NCBI GenBank assembly: GCA_025716815.1
Contig: JAIXMN010000008.1
Location: 124,001 to 188,000 of the forward strand
DNA from: Dichotomocladium elegans
Lineage: Eukaryota > Mucoromycota > Mucoromycetes > Mucorales > Lichtheimiaceae
Direction of reading: 5' to 3'
DNA: 64,000 nucleotides
In this document: positions 48,916 through 60,595 of the stretch, piece after piece
How the letters are laid out: each line of letters begins with the position of its first letter
How positions within the stretch are numbered: the first letter of the stretch is position 1
The notes under the pieces: model-generated
The model's input: only the letters and a program-made list of their open reading frames with translations
Told to the model about the DNA's origin: nothing
The model's database searches: none
Translations under genes and position numbers: made by a program

Positions 48916-49263
48916 ATGGATTTGAAACGGTTAGAGCAAGCATTACAAGAATTACCGATCGATGCGCTCCTGACTGAAATACCACAAGTGCAAAACTCGA
49001 TAAAGCATCTGCTGTCCTCGAACGACGCAATGCGTGAGTACGATCCTGATAGCAGCGATCCCGATCTGACGACCGCCATCGCGGAGAATCAAGCTGTTTT
49101 GGAACGTCATGAAAAACGCATTGATTTGACCCTTGAGGTCATCCGGAAGCGGATCGGCGAAGCCGCGGCGCGTGAAGTAGGATCCAACGTTGCTGCATTC
49201 CGGAAATCCTACCCCATTACCGCCAACAAGATGAACGACGACCAGGGCGGTGTATTCTTGTAG
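48916..49263 (+). CDS. Small coiled-coil protein, unrecognised
   Basis: A single-exon frame of 115 aa. The start at 48916 is preferred because the in-frame extension to 48850 is hydrophobic and lies in a T-rich leader. The sequence is helical and charged: RLEQALQELPIDALLTEI, VQNSIKHLLSSNDAMREY, then DPDSSDPDLTTAIAENQA and ERHEKRIDLTLEVIRKRIG. The pattern of two helices around an acidic turn resembles small cochaperone or complex-subunit proteins, but I cannot name a family. It ends shortly before the NPP gene on the same strand. Confidence 0.6.
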   Translation: MDLKRLEQALQELPIDALLTEIPQVQNSIKHLLSSNDAMREYDPDSSDPDLTTAIAENQAVLERHEKRIDLTLEVIRKRIGEAAAREVGSNVAAFRKSYPITANKMNDDQGGVFL

Positions 49264-49664
49264 ATACGCGATTTTTTTTTATATCAAAATGCTTTTCATT
49301 ACCGGACAGACTAGAAGTTATACCTGCAGACTATTCGTCTCTTTCCCTGTCCTTCATTTTCATCATGTAGTTTTGCAATACTGAATAGAGAATGGTATAG
49401 CTTTGTGGATTGTGATACAAGAGCAACCTTCAACCATGACCAGCGAAACCAACATTGCAGATCCCGCCTCTCTTATTTTAGGAATTGGGGGGAGGGTATG
49501 TTGGATTCAGGGGGCGGGCTTGCATTCAACTCCTTAGCACAGACGTACACCAGTCAACAACTGATAATTGAAGGGGGAAAAAACAACATTGTCGAATGCA
49601 TTTCTTCCGGCCTAGTCATTCGTCAAGGGCCGAGTCATCCTTATCGTTACGTACACGGCGAAGT

Positions 49665-51432
49665 ATGAATGGAGAAGAGTATTCGATCGAAAACAACGAC
49701 TACAATGACGAGGAGAGACTTCTCGGTTCCAACAGTAATGACGCTCACCGCCAGCGCGGATTTTGGGATGCCGAGGAAGAATTTGATTATGAAGAGCATG
49801 AGGACGATGCAGGATCGTCGAAAAAGGTGAGTATCCACTGCCCCGAGAGCGCGCGCGTATTCTCTCTCGCACGTACATAGAAATGATGGATACCTTTTCT
49901 TTTCCAGGGCAACAAATGGCGATTCGCGATGGTCGGTATCAGTGTTGGCATGCTGTACGCCTTGTTCAAAATCCTCTTGATGGCTTTTGGACACTCTGGT
50001 GAACACTCAATGAAGCATCCAGAGATCTTGTATCATAATGGCACACATTACTTCGCGCCCACTCTTATATATATATCTCTCGATGGCTTTCGCAACGATT
50101 ATTTGGAGCGCAATGTCACACCCCATCTCGCACAGTTTGGTAAGTCGTCTTTGACGTTAATTATGCGATAAATTAAAAAAACTGATCTCTTTCATACTTG
50201 TATAGCTCAGGATGGCATCAGTGCACAGTACATGAATCCTTCTTTTCCAGTAAGCAATTTTTTTCTAAAAAACCGCATGCCATGAAGTTTTCTGATTTTT
50301 TTTTTTCGCTTAGTCCATCACATTCCCAAATCATTGGACGCTGGCCACTGGGTTATATCCTGAAGCTCATGGGATTGTGGGCAACGAGTTTTATGATCCG
50401 TCGTTCAAGACCACTTTCATCCATAAGAAGCCCGAGATTAGTTCTCAGAATCGATGGTGGTCAGGCGAGCCGGTATGTTAAAAAGGACGTGCTCGGAAGA
50501 TGGCTCCACTAAACAGGCACATGTAGATCTGGGCCACAAGCAACCGGCAAGGTCGTAAATCCGGAGTAATCATGTGGCCCGGTTCGCCCGTCGCATCGAC
50601 TGCACCCACGTACCTGGTTGACTACGACCGACAAGTGAGCGCGCAGCAAAAGATGGATATTGCATTGAATTGGCTTGACTTGCCGCTCGAGGAACGTCCT
50701 CAAGTGATTTCAATCTACATTCCTCAAGTGGACCAAAAAGGCCATGGCGGTGGACCTGAAGGTGGCCAGCTGAACGGTGTACTCGCACAAATGGATGCAG
50801 CCGTTGGTTATCTGCTACAAGGACTCGAGGCCCGTAATATCCATGAACATTGCAACATCGTGATTGTGAGCGACCACGGAATGGCACAGACACACAAGTC
50901 GCGCCTCATCTTCTATGACGACATCTTGTCAAAACAATCCATGAGCTATCTGCAGGAGCGCGAGGCATGGCCACTATTAAGTTTACGACCGCGCGAAGAC
51001 GCGCCGCCACACGCAGTGCAGCAGATCTATTCGGAACTCGCCAGCAGTGCACGACTGACTCCAGAGCCTCATTTTCAGGTATATCTTCGCGATGATGTTC
51101 CCGAGCGCTTCCATTATCGAGCAACAGAAAGGATTGCCCCCATTGTCGTTATACCCGATGTCGGGTACTCCATTATCACCCGCAGTGATTTTAATGTCTC
51201 TTCAGACAAGGATTATCGTCCGCGAGGGATCCATGGCTACGATAATATGGCAGTCGAGATGCGTGCTATCTTCATGGCACGTGGGCCACGGATAAGCCAT
51301 TGGTATGATAAAGGCACAGTCCTTGCCCCATTTGTCAACGTTGAAGTGTATTCATTTCTTACCCGGATCATGAACCTCGACCCCGCGCCTAACAACGGTA
51401 CTCATGCCGGAAGGCTTCCTCCTCTTTTATAA
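49665..51432 (+). CDS. Type II membrane nucleotide pyrophosphatase/phosphodiesterase (NPP family)
   Basis: Hydrolyses phosphodiester or pyrophosphate bonds of nucleotides outside the cell or in the vacuole; fungal relatives are yeast Npp1/Npp2. 500 aa from exons 49665-49826, 49908-50139, 50206-50249, 50314-50472 and 50527-51432. A short acidic cytosolic tail is followed by one membrane helix (residues 60-81), then the catalytic domain. Metal ligand D113 lies in YISLDGFRNDY; the catalytic Thr is T149 in SITFPNHW, followed by TGLYPEAHGIVGN. Further ligands appear in DQKGHGGGPE, SDHGMA and HGYDN. An in-frame ATG at 49596 would lengthen the tail by 23 residues. No C-terminal nuclease-like domain is present, as is usual in fungi. 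Confidence 0.93.
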
Positions 51433-51641
51433 GTTACAGTAGACTACATAATTCATGGATATCCTCTTCATACGCCTTATAAAGCTTATCTTTTGTGTTT
51501 CTTTTTTGGTCTTTTGCCTTTATCGTGTTTAAAAAAAAAAAAGAGAAAGCTGGCTCGAAAAAAAAGACAAAATACACGGGTATATTTGCATAAAGTCCTT
51601 AAACACTTGCAAAGAACAACCCGCGCGTTTTGTCCTCCAGC

Positions 51642-54600
51642 ATGGCCTCCTCGCGATCCATTATATGGTCCCCTCATGGCGATCAAACCCATTTTCTTGT
51701 CAGTGGCACAGAACTGAGCCTTTTTAAATGGATTCCAGAGGTCAGTTGGACATAATGTTACCCGCTCGACTTTAATCTTACTAGACCTGCAGACGCACAA
51801 TGAGCCCGGCAAGGCGCAATTCATATCCAACATTCCAAAAATTGCGCTTGTTATGGTAAAGTGGGGGGAGGGGATGATGATGATGATGGAGAGATAGAGC
51901 GAGAATGGCAGGAAGTAGAGAGATTCTTTCTCCTTTACAACTTATACATGGACAAAAACCTAGTGCGCCGATTGGTGTGCTGATCCCAATCGGTCCGACT
52001 TGATCGCTGTAGGACTGACGACAGGCAAGACATTGCTTGTCCGGATGCAGGATCACATCAACACACTCGGCGAAAGCCCCCAGCAATCGCCAATGTTTTA
52101 TCGATCGTCGCCAGGGTCAACCACAAAGTCTTCAACAAAGCAGTATCCCGTATTGGGCGTAAAAATGTCCCGGCCTTGCAACGTCGTTTCTTTTTCCTCT
52201 ACTCATCCACATCTGCTGGCAGCAGGGCTGGACAAGGTGCGCAATGATCCTTGTCTCTTGGTGTGGGACATTTCGCAGGCGATCGATGCACCTGCCGGGA
52301 CACAAACATCCTCCACGCCCTCTTATTATCAAAATTATAGGCCTCAGAGCGCTCGATCCACAACAGCGCTCGATCGCGAAGCGCTCTTTTCAGGTAAGCA
52401 AAACAATATCCTGCCCCACCCTCAAATCCCAGCCGTTGGTAACTCAATCACGGTCTGTACGGATAGATCGAGCACGGTTCACATCGAGTCAACAAATGCC
52501 CCTTGCTGATCATCCCATCCCTACCGCCACCGCAGGGGGAAGTTCATCGTATGTCGAATTATGGGGGAGAAGAAAGAAATGTAGTAGCAGGTGTTGGATT
52601 GATTTGTATGTATAAAGACGAGAACAGCGGCCTATCCAGCAATATGGGCCATCCGAAGCCATTGCATCGTGTGCCTGGTCTAGCCATGGCGGTGCCCCTT
52701 TGCTCATTGCGGGCATGGGGAACAAATATCTGCGGGTTTATGATATTCGAGGCAAGCCGTCTTTTTCATCATCATCTGGTCTTTGCAATAACTAATCAAG
52801 TTTTTTTTTTTCGCCATGACTTAGTGGATTCCATGGCAACCCCGCTACAGTTTGCAACTAAAGCAGTTTACGGCGCAGCCGTAGATCCTTTCAACCCGAA
52901 TCGCCTTGCCTCTTACACGGAGGAAGGCGTGGTCAAACTTTGGGATCTTCGAAAAAAGACCGATCCAATATCCTTTTTTGTTTTTATTGTTTACTTTGCT
53001 GGGCTTGTATGAGTGCATATCCATTCGCCTTAACCCATTGTCGCTTTGCTGGTTTTTCCTTTTACATCCTCACCTTGAATGGAGATAGCAATTCCAAGCA
53101 TAGCTTATCGCGCATTGCTTTTTCACCCTCACGGCCGGGCTTGCTTGCCTCTCTGTCGAGAGACGCATTCTCGATCAATCTTTGGGATATTCAAGAATCA
53201 TCTTCTCTCAAAGCTACTATGGCAACAGGTCCCGGTGCACCACTGGGCATGGAACCCACCCTTAGGACAGATTCGAGCAAAGGTGACAAGAGCCCTCTTT
53301 TGTCACTCGCCGAGATTCCGGAGGATGAGCTTAGTATTCCTGTTCTATGGAAGAGCAGACGATGTATGTACGGAAGGAGGGATATGGTTCTTGTTCCACT
53401 TGCCTCACACGCACAAAAAAAAAAACTACCTAGCCACGACGAGTAGCAAGCCAATTGCATGTTTCAGTTTTATTCCAAAACATGCCAGTAGTTGCCGGAG
53501 CAATATGAGCGTCTTGACGATGCAAAAGGACAATCAGTTCGAGACAATCAATCTCGAGGAGGCATGCAAGATGGCATGGAGACCCACGGGTGGACTTCTT
53601 CTGACGGGCGGCAGTGACATGGAAACGTATGGGGCCGACGTGGAGCGCAATACGAACCGCAGGCAAGTAGTAGCGCAGTTCCATGCACTCAAAATTTCAG
53701 AAGCAGCAGATCATCGGTATGTTTGTCTGTGTGGGATCGATAAAGGCGATTCATTACCTCTGATTCACGTGCATTTGGGTTTAGGCGAGTACCAGCAGAA
53801 GGAGAGGGAAATCCTAAGCTCGAATTGCTGACGCCGACGCTTCTCAAGGAAGCAGCGACAGAACTCGCTAATGATATCTCGGTTGTGATGCGCGAACGGG
53901 TGAAAATGGGATACGCGATGGAGGTGAGCGATTGCGGTCGACGATAAGGAACAACATTCTCTTAACTATCATAAAGTGTCGCAAAAATCTCGGTGTTGTC
54001 AAGGACGACTGGAAGATGAAAGAGCTATGGTCATGGGTCGAATGTATGTAACATAGTAGAAAAAATCAAGTAGCACATGATCTTTAATCATTTCCTTTTG
54101 GCAGGTGCTGATATTCTTGCACATGACACGACCCAGAGGATCGAGTACAACTTCCAGGGAGTACATAGTCTCTGGATGAGTACAGGTAAGAAGGATATGA
54201 AATAGCATGCTTCTCTTGTTACACCCTTCCCTGAGCGGTCTACGTATGGAATGCCCATCTAGCTACTGACCTCTCGAAAAACTCAAACAAAGACAAGATG
54301 CTGGTCCTCCAGGAAAGGACGGAGGATATGCTTGCGATGGTGGAGACAGCGAAACCCATCCAGCGCAATATTGCGCTCAAAGTCTGCGGCTTTGGGTTTA
54401 CACAGGCCGAGCTCGAGGAGGAGCTTGTTCGGTAGGTCTACAGTTGTAAAAGAACCGAGGTATCATAACGGGGAAGTTCGGGACCTCACTCATCCATCCC
54501 CGAAATGAGTATAGACTGGAATCGCGGGGAGAGTATGACAAGGCAGCTGGCTGGGCTTTCTTTGGTGGGCTTCCTCACCGGGCCATCCAAGCGCTTAATA

Positions 54601-55957
54601 GTGGACGAGGTTCTGGCGAGAACGGTAGGGAGAAAATAGCAGTCCGATTATCATCATCATTCCATTGACCCATAGACCCGTTCCTTCCCGTTCTAGACCA
54701 GCAACGCAAGCTAATGTCTGCCGTCCTGGCAGGATTTCAACCGAATACATTAGCGGAAAATCCAACGTGGCGTGCCCTATGTGAGTCACTGAGCGAGGAT
54801 ATGGTTGACCGGCCCTACTTGCGTGCGATCTTTGCATACATTTCGTCCAACGACTGGTTCCGGGTCCTCAACGAACCTAAACTTTCCCTTAAGGAGCGGG
54901 TGGCAGTTGCGCTACGGGTGCTTGATGATCAGCAGTTAACAGAGTACCTCGACCGTTTGACAGCACAACTGATAAGTGAAGGCGATGTCGAGGGTGTGCT
55001 CCTCACCGGACTGACCCCCCAGGCGGTGGATTTATTTGAGCAGACAGTGAACCGATATGGGGATGTGCAAACGGCAAGTCTTGTCATGAGCTTTGTAGTT
55101 CCTCGGCGATTCAAGGATAAGCGCGTAGAAGACTGGACAGAAAGGTGATATTTTTTTTTTGCTGTTGTTTTGGGGGAGGAGACAAGAGAGAGACTGAACT
55201 ACCATGTGATAAAATCTTAAAATTTGAAAGTTACCGGATGTTGCTGGATCGGTGGCAATTGTGGCATTCCCGAGCAAGGTTTGATATTCAACGAGGGCAA
55301 CGTATGAGTAATTCGAGCGAAGTGGCGCCACCGCAAGTTTATGTACGGTGCAACTACTGCTCGCAAACGCTTGGCCATCGTCTAGTTGCTCAGAATGTCC
55401 GAAACCGTGAAGGAAAGCGGATGAATGTGCAAACAAACATTTCATCAGGCGGAAGAGGGACAGGAAAGCAAAAGGTAAATCAGAACAACGGCCGTCCATA
55501 CAAATGGAGGACATGACAAGACTCATGCTGTTTGTTCTTCTCTGTCTCGCCCTCTGAAGCCAACCGTATGCCCAAGTTGTCGAAAACCGCTACCGCGCTG
55601 TGCGCTCTGCTTGATGCACATGGGTACCCCTATTGATTCGCTAAGAAAAGCCATCGCTGCAAACGATTCACACCAAGGTGAGGTGAAATGGTGAGCGGGC
55701 AGTTCCGATCATTTCTCACAGCCTAGTGGTCTTTTTTCTTGACAGCTGATCCTTCTGGATTTGACCTCTGGTTCACCTGGTGCCAAACATGCCGCCACGG
55801 AGGTCACGCGGTGCACATTTTTGATTGGTTTCGCAACCACACGAGTTGCCCAGTCAGCAGCTGCAACTGTCACTGTTACAACCTGAGTCCAGACGGAAAA
55901 ACAGGTGTCGTGCCGAAACCGGACGGTGGCGCGGCATTGGAAACTTTTCGTCAATGA
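51642..55957 (+). CDS. GATOR2/SEA complex subunit MIOS/Sea4
   Basis: WD40-plus-zinc protein of the GATOR2 (yeast SEACAT) complex, which acts upstream of TORC1 at the vacuole or lysosome by restraining GATOR1. The N-terminal exon ([20 protein letters not shown]) and WD repeats ([65 protein letters not shown]) match MIOS in order. An alpha-solenoid follows ([41 protein letters not shown]), then the C-terminal zinc region with [34 protein letters not shown] and [10 protein letters not shown]. There are about a dozen introns, one AT-AC and one GC-AG. Boundaries around 51741-51980 and 52395-52580 are not settled, so total length is not stated. The assignment rests on collinear motifs across the whole gene. 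Confidence 0.93.
52752..52824 (+). other. GC-AG intron in the MIOS gene
   Basis: The donor is CGAG|GCAAGC and the acceptor GACTTAG. Splicing joins VYDIR to [17 protein letters not shown] in the correct frame. No GT donor nearby has the required phase. Confidence 0.7.
52968..53065 (+). other. Candidate U12-type AT-AC intron in the MIOS gene
   Basis: Starts ATATCCTTTT immediately after GAT-CCA and ends TTTTAC before ATC-CTC-ACC. A near-perfect U12 branch motif, GCCTTAACCC, lies about 32 nt before the end, and the final AC is the first AC or AG after it. Splicing yields RKKTDPILTLNG, the MIOS pattern. The branch-to-acceptor distance is longer than usual for U12 introns. Confidence 0.75.
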
Positions 55958-56180
55958 CATGGGATCTTATGAGGCTGACAAGTAATCAAATACATGCTTT
56001 ACTCTTTTTTTTTTTTCCGTCAGTCAGATATAAACCAGCTAAGCAATAAAGGGCAGGAGGTAGATCGATGCATAAACAGAGGGTGATAGAATTGTTTTCT
56101 TTTTTTTTCTTCGTTACGCCACGAGATCGAAGGAAAAAATGGTATTGGTGATCATATGGGAGGAAGCGTGTTGTTTGCAT
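55958..56180. other. Convergent 3' region between MIOS and the RRM gene
   Basis: Short T/A-rich 3' flanks of two converging genes. Nothing else was seen. Confidence 0.6.
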
Positions 56181-57356
56181 TTAAGCGGTGGTGGCAGGAG
56201 CAGCGGCATCCGATTCAGCATGGGTGGCCTTCTCTTGCTTGATCTTGGTGGCTTCATAATGGACTGCGGCAATCTGGGCCAAGGTGTGATTGGCAATGTC
56301 ACGGGCCTTTTGGGCAGTCGGGGTCTGGAGTGCGGTCTGGGTAGCATTTTGAACCTTCTCGTGGATCTTGTACTTCTGGTCGGTCTCGACAATCTTGTCC
56401 CAGATGCGGTACTTCTCGTCAAATTGCTTAACTGCAGCTTGGTGTCAGTTCCAACGTCTTGCGGAGGGAATCATCCGCCACCCCCCTCTTTCTGCGCGCT
56501 ACTTGCTCCACTAGCACACGCTTCGTTCCCCACCCGCCACTCTTGATCCTTCACTTACCATTGTTCTGAAGAGTGGACAAGTAGCCCTGAAGGCGCGAAG
56601 ACAGACCATACTTTGTGTCATACTCGAGACCTTTGGCCACAATATGGTCATGCAAAACGTAGCCGTTGGCGAGAATCTCAGCGGCAATGCGCGACTTGGG
56701 CTTCGACTCCTGCTGCTCGTTGTTCTCCTGGGCACCTGACGCGGCCTCGGCCTCGTTACTGGCATGGTCAGCAAAGTATGGCGTGGCAACAATATGGGAG
56801 TCATCAATCAAAGCTACATGGGCGAAAGGGGGGGGAGGAGAGGTTGGAGGTTAGTTGGCTTTCTCTCTATCGTTTGGTGAAGAAGCGTCGCGTCTTACCA
56901 TTGCTGAGAAGCGTAGCAGTCTTGGCAGCCGACTCACGCTCAAAGTGAATGAGCGCAGCCTGATGCTCACCATCGTCATCTCTAAATGTCGAGAGTCCCA
57001 ACCCGTGAGAAATCGCCATGAAACTTTGTCATTGGCAAAACGGACTTACTTTGTCAGCTCAAACTCCTCAATCTTGCCACAGAACAAGAAAAATTCCTTG
57101 ACTGAATGAATGAACAGAAGAGAGAGAGAGTGTCGATATCAAACGCTTTGCAATAATATAACCCGACCAGCCCGGTCCTTTTCTTTTTTCCCTCCCCCTT
57201 CTTACCTGTCTTTTCGTTTGACTGAGGTGCGATGTTCTCGACAAGGACGTAGTTTGCAGAGGGAGTTCCGGGGATCTTTTGAAGGATGGGTCAGTCCTGA
57301 ATAGTTCACGCATCGATTGTCCATATACTTACAGTGATGGTGCTAAAGGTAGGCAT
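56181..57356 (-). CDS. RRM protein, Vip1-like
   Basis: Single RNA-recognition-motif protein of 244 aa resembling fungal Vip1. Six exons: 57356-57333, 57275-57206, 57101-57050, 56981-56899, 56813-56559 and 56431-56181. Each junction has GT-AG ends and compatible phase. The RRM reads ANYVLVENIAPQSNEKT (RNP2-like), VKEFFLFCGKIEEFELT, GEHQAALIHFERESAAKTA (RNP1-like, degenerate) and LIDDSHIVATPYF. Following it are an acidic Gln/Glu linker and a conserved C-terminal helical region with AAEILANGYVLHDHIVAKGL and KYRIWDKIVETDQKYKIHEK. The role in the cell is not established from sequence; the weak RNP1 suggests RNA binding may be non-canonical. Confidence 0.87.
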
Positions 57357-57816
57357 AGTGAATGTTTCGTGTGCGAGTGTGTGTGCAAGCGAAAGAGATA
57401 GTGGGCTTGTTGGGACCGGGATACCCATTTATTTTATACCCTGCTTTGGTGTCGCCGCTTAGAAAAAAAAATGAACAGCAGCACCCAAAGCAGCATCACA
57501 TGCAGCCAATGCAGACATGTGATAATACCGTATTATTACTACACCTATTCGATGAAATGGCGAGCACGAGCAATGCAATCTTTCTTTGGATAATGATGCG
57601 GGAAAGAATAACCGCATTTCTTTTTTCATATCATGGCAGCTGGCATATGATCCTCCCTTTTGCTCCGCTGACGTAATGGGGGGTGGGCATGGTGAAGGGC
57701 TTCGAATAAAAAAAAAAATTCATGCGCTAGCGCCTGGCAATTTTGGGAACGATCCCACTTTGCCTCTCCGCCTCGTAACGCAAGAGAGAACACCTACCGC
57801 CCCCCTCCTTCTTTCA
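57357..57816. promoter_or_regulatory. Divergent promoter, Vip1-like / DUF1279 gene
   Basis: 460 bp between divergent starts. A CT-rich tract lies at about 57795-57816, just before the DUF1279 ATG. No specific factor site was identified. Confidence 0.35.
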
Positions 57817-58287
57817 ATGTTTCCCCCACAACGTCTGTTACTGCGACAGGGTCATGCATGGCCTCATCGCCACCTCAATGCCTATCACCAGGCCACCATT
57901 ACCACAACCACCAATGTCAAACCACCCGGGAAATTCAAAACTTTTATGAAAAAGTACGGCTACGTTGGAGCCGGGGTTTACACCGTGTTGAGCGTCATTG
58001 ACCTCAGCCTGACGATGGCCATCATAAGCATCAAGGGCGCCGATCGCGTTAAACAAGCCGAGGACTATGTCCTTGATCGCGTCAAGGGTTTGATCGGAAT
58101 TAGCCACGACCGCGAAGGGCAACAGCACGATACCACAGACAATAACAACGACCACCCGTCCCTCACCACCATCTTCTTGGCCGCGTACGGCATCCATAAA
58201 ACCATTCTCCTGCCCGTCCGGCTATCTCTCACAGCAGCGATTACGCCCAAAGTGGCTCGGTCTATCCGGAACTTTACTCGTAAATAA
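57817..58287 (+). CDS. Mitochondrial DUF1279 (FAM210-like) membrane protein
   Basis: Single-exon gene for 156 aa. The N-terminus is rich in Arg, His and Gln without acids (MFPPQRLLLRQGHAW), as expected of a mitochondrial targeting peptide. The DUF1279 core follows: KFKTFMKKYGYVGAGVYTVL, VIDLSLTMAIISIKGADRV, then after a His/Asp/Asn-rich loop IFLAAYGIHKTILLPVRLSL and TAAITPKVARS. These two hydrophobic blocks are the family's membrane hairpin. Animal FAM210A/B act in mitochondrial function; the fungal role is unclear. The start at 57817 is chosen because sequence further upstream does not look coding. Confidence 0.9.
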   Translation: MFPPQRLLLRQGHAWPHRHLNAYHQATITTTTNVKPPGKFKTFMKKYGYVGAGVYTVLSVIDLSLTMAIISIKGADRVKQAEDYVLDRVKGLIGISHDREGQQHDTTDNNNDHPSLTTIFLAAYGIHKTILLPVRLSLTAAITPKVARSIRNFTRK

Positions 58288-59109
58288 ATCATCCAACCAC
58301 TTGTATTTATAGATACGTTTTTATATATATGTATATATATTGAACACGGACCGAATATGATCCAATAAAACAAGACAGACACCACAATTTGGAGAGAGAG
58401 CGCGCGCGCGCATAATATACGTTTCAAATAACAAGGTCGCCCATAAGAACGAGGAACATAGAAAAGTCCCAAGAGGCGCGCGATATACTCGAACGCATGC
58501 ATATTTGGGGAAGGTTGCTGAAAAGAGCCATCACTGCATCTAGAGCGCCATTGGAGTAAAATTAAAGCCGCTTCATTACATCTCTAGGGGCCTGTCCCAT
58601 TCCAAGCCGAAACGTCCCCGGGTCACACGGTTGAGCTGCTGACTTTCAAAGCGAAAGTCCCGGCATGCCAACTGAACAGATGGGATGGGTCGTCCACCAC
58701 CGTCTCCGGTTGGTGAACAACTGTCAGGATGCGTAGCGTGACAGCGAGAGGAGCAGAAGCAATTTTTTTTTAAAAAAAAAGTAAAAGGGGCAAAGGTGTA
58801 CGATGAACAGTGAAAGGAACCAAACTCTTTGCTGTCCAATAAATTTCAAATGAACGTTCGTTGTTACGAGAATTAATATCATGAATCCTACTCATGCTCC
58901 TAGGAAAATAAATCGCCTCTTCTCCAGAATGCTCTAAACCGAGCTCCAGCGTGTTTGGCAGGGAAACCACAGGACACCCATGAGTATTGCACAACGGAGA
59001 GAATCAAGCCCTTGTTTATTGGAATGATTGGAGATGCGGATAAAAGATTACATGAAATGATAGAACTGGTATGGAATGCTGCTGGGAATGAGGTGCGCTC
59101 AAAAATATC
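58288..59109. other. Intergenic, no firm gene
   Basis: An 87-codon minus-strand frame (58576-58839) ends in an Arg-rich tail (DFRFESQQLNRVTRGRFGLE) that looks faintly coding, but it has no domain, no clear start and no partner exon. The GA/GC dinucleotide run at 58393-58410 is low complexity. Confidence 0.4.
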
Positions 59110-60595
59110 TTAGTTGTAGATCCGGAGGTTATGCTGTTCGCTCATTGACGTTGCTGCAGATGATGGGGAACGGAAAGGGGAGAATACCCGCCCACGGTGC
59201 TGAGCGCCAAGGGCGTTCGGACGATGAAGGGGTGAGCCAGTAGGACCATCCATATCAAGCAGAATCCGCGGGCGGCGATATCTTGTCCACCAGCACCACC
59301 ATGCCGACCCCGCTATGCCTATAACCATTAGCCAATGGCTCTTCGTTATCCTTTGCCACCAGCTATTGTTTAGGCTCAAATCTTCATCTTGTACAACGTA
59401 GATGGTCTTCAACGGAGCATTTTCCAATTCCTCGATATAATTGTCAAAGCGACCGGTGTTGGAATGAGGGCGATAAATGGGTGATCGGAAGCGACATCCG
59501 GGTGTTTCAAGAAGGGCATTGATTTCGGCAGGGGATGGCTCCAAATATCTGCCTGGGGCGCTGTACGAACCTGCGGAAAGGACCGCATTGGCAATGGTAC
59601 GATGGATACCTGCGGATGATACAGAACCCCATCAGCGAAAGCGAGCGATAAGATGCATTCAGCGGTAGTTATTACCTCCAGCCAAGTGAATATGGTCCCA
59701 CCACATATACTGATCCGCGTTATCTGTGCATCCATCTCCATCTCCACAAGCGGTTACGTATGCGTCTGCCACATTACTGAATCCGAAAACATCCGGGATT
59801 TCGACAATGTCACTTAAAAGACTGTGGATGTCGATCATGTCGAGCTCAAAAGCATGGTGGTGCTTGTTGATTGTTCCCACGTCTTGTCGGATAAGGTAGC
59901 TCAGTGCTTCGGCTGCCGCGCCCACTTCTTTTCTATTTGTGGCGGTGGCAAAGTAGGGCATGTATTGCAAGGGTGGCACAGCAAAGACCATGATCCGGTT
60001 CACGCCAAATGCTTTACGGAGCTGGCGAATTTGTTGGCCGATACAAAACGCTATGTCCTCGATTGTGGGTCGGATATCGTCTTTTTAAACGTTGGATCAG
60101 TCTGTTCAGTACCGACACTGACTGCGCGCGTGTGGCTTACCAGGGGATGATTGCTGCGTGCCGTATATTCTTTCAATGTCGTTCATACCAACCCAGAGAC
60201 CAAACACTGTCTCTGTAGCCATTAACCCCATATCGAGACTGTAATATAAATCAATTTGATCACGAATACTGGGTGTAGCGTCCGACACATTAGGATATAG
60301 CGCATTGTCGCAGACTGCACCGCTATATGCAAAGCTGTAGAGCGACGCGTTCCATGCCACAGCCAGGTTCTCGCTCCACGCAGGCCCGTTTGTCCATCGA
60401 TGCGCATTCCCAAGATCTGAATGGTGGGTTAGATAACTCAGCAAGCCCAGGTGGCCGAATGGGACACCTGCCTGACTGGGAGTCGCCAAAGATGACGAGA
60501 TTTTCAATCGGCTGGCGCATCGCAAACGCGAAATCGAGCCGGAGCATAAGAGCTAAGAGACAAAAGCATGAGGTGGAAAGCAAATGATATTGCAT
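59110..60595 (-). CDS. GDSL/SGNH esterase with C-terminal membrane anchor
   Basis: Secretory-pathway SGNH hydrolase (carbohydrate esterase or lipase type). Exons 60595-60472, 60416-60141, 60080-59676 and 59609-59110 give 434 aa. A signal peptide (residues 1-25) is followed by the nucleophile block VIFGDSQSDLGNAHRW (Ser39), the block II Gly (YSGAVCDN), block III GMNDIE, and the catalytic Asp262/His265 in WWDHIHLAGG. After the catalytic domain a linker leads to a membrane helix (LMVIGIAGSAWWCWW, about residue 360) and a Pro/Arg/Ser-rich tail, unusual for this family. Intron 1 has a GC donor. The substrate is unknown. Confidence 0.9.
60417..60471 (-). other. GC-AG intron in the GDSL gene
   Basis: The donor is TCAG|GCAGGT and the acceptor CATTCAG. 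Splicing restores FGDSQSDLGNAHRW across the catalytic block. The nearby GT donors have the wrong phase. Confidence 0.75.
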
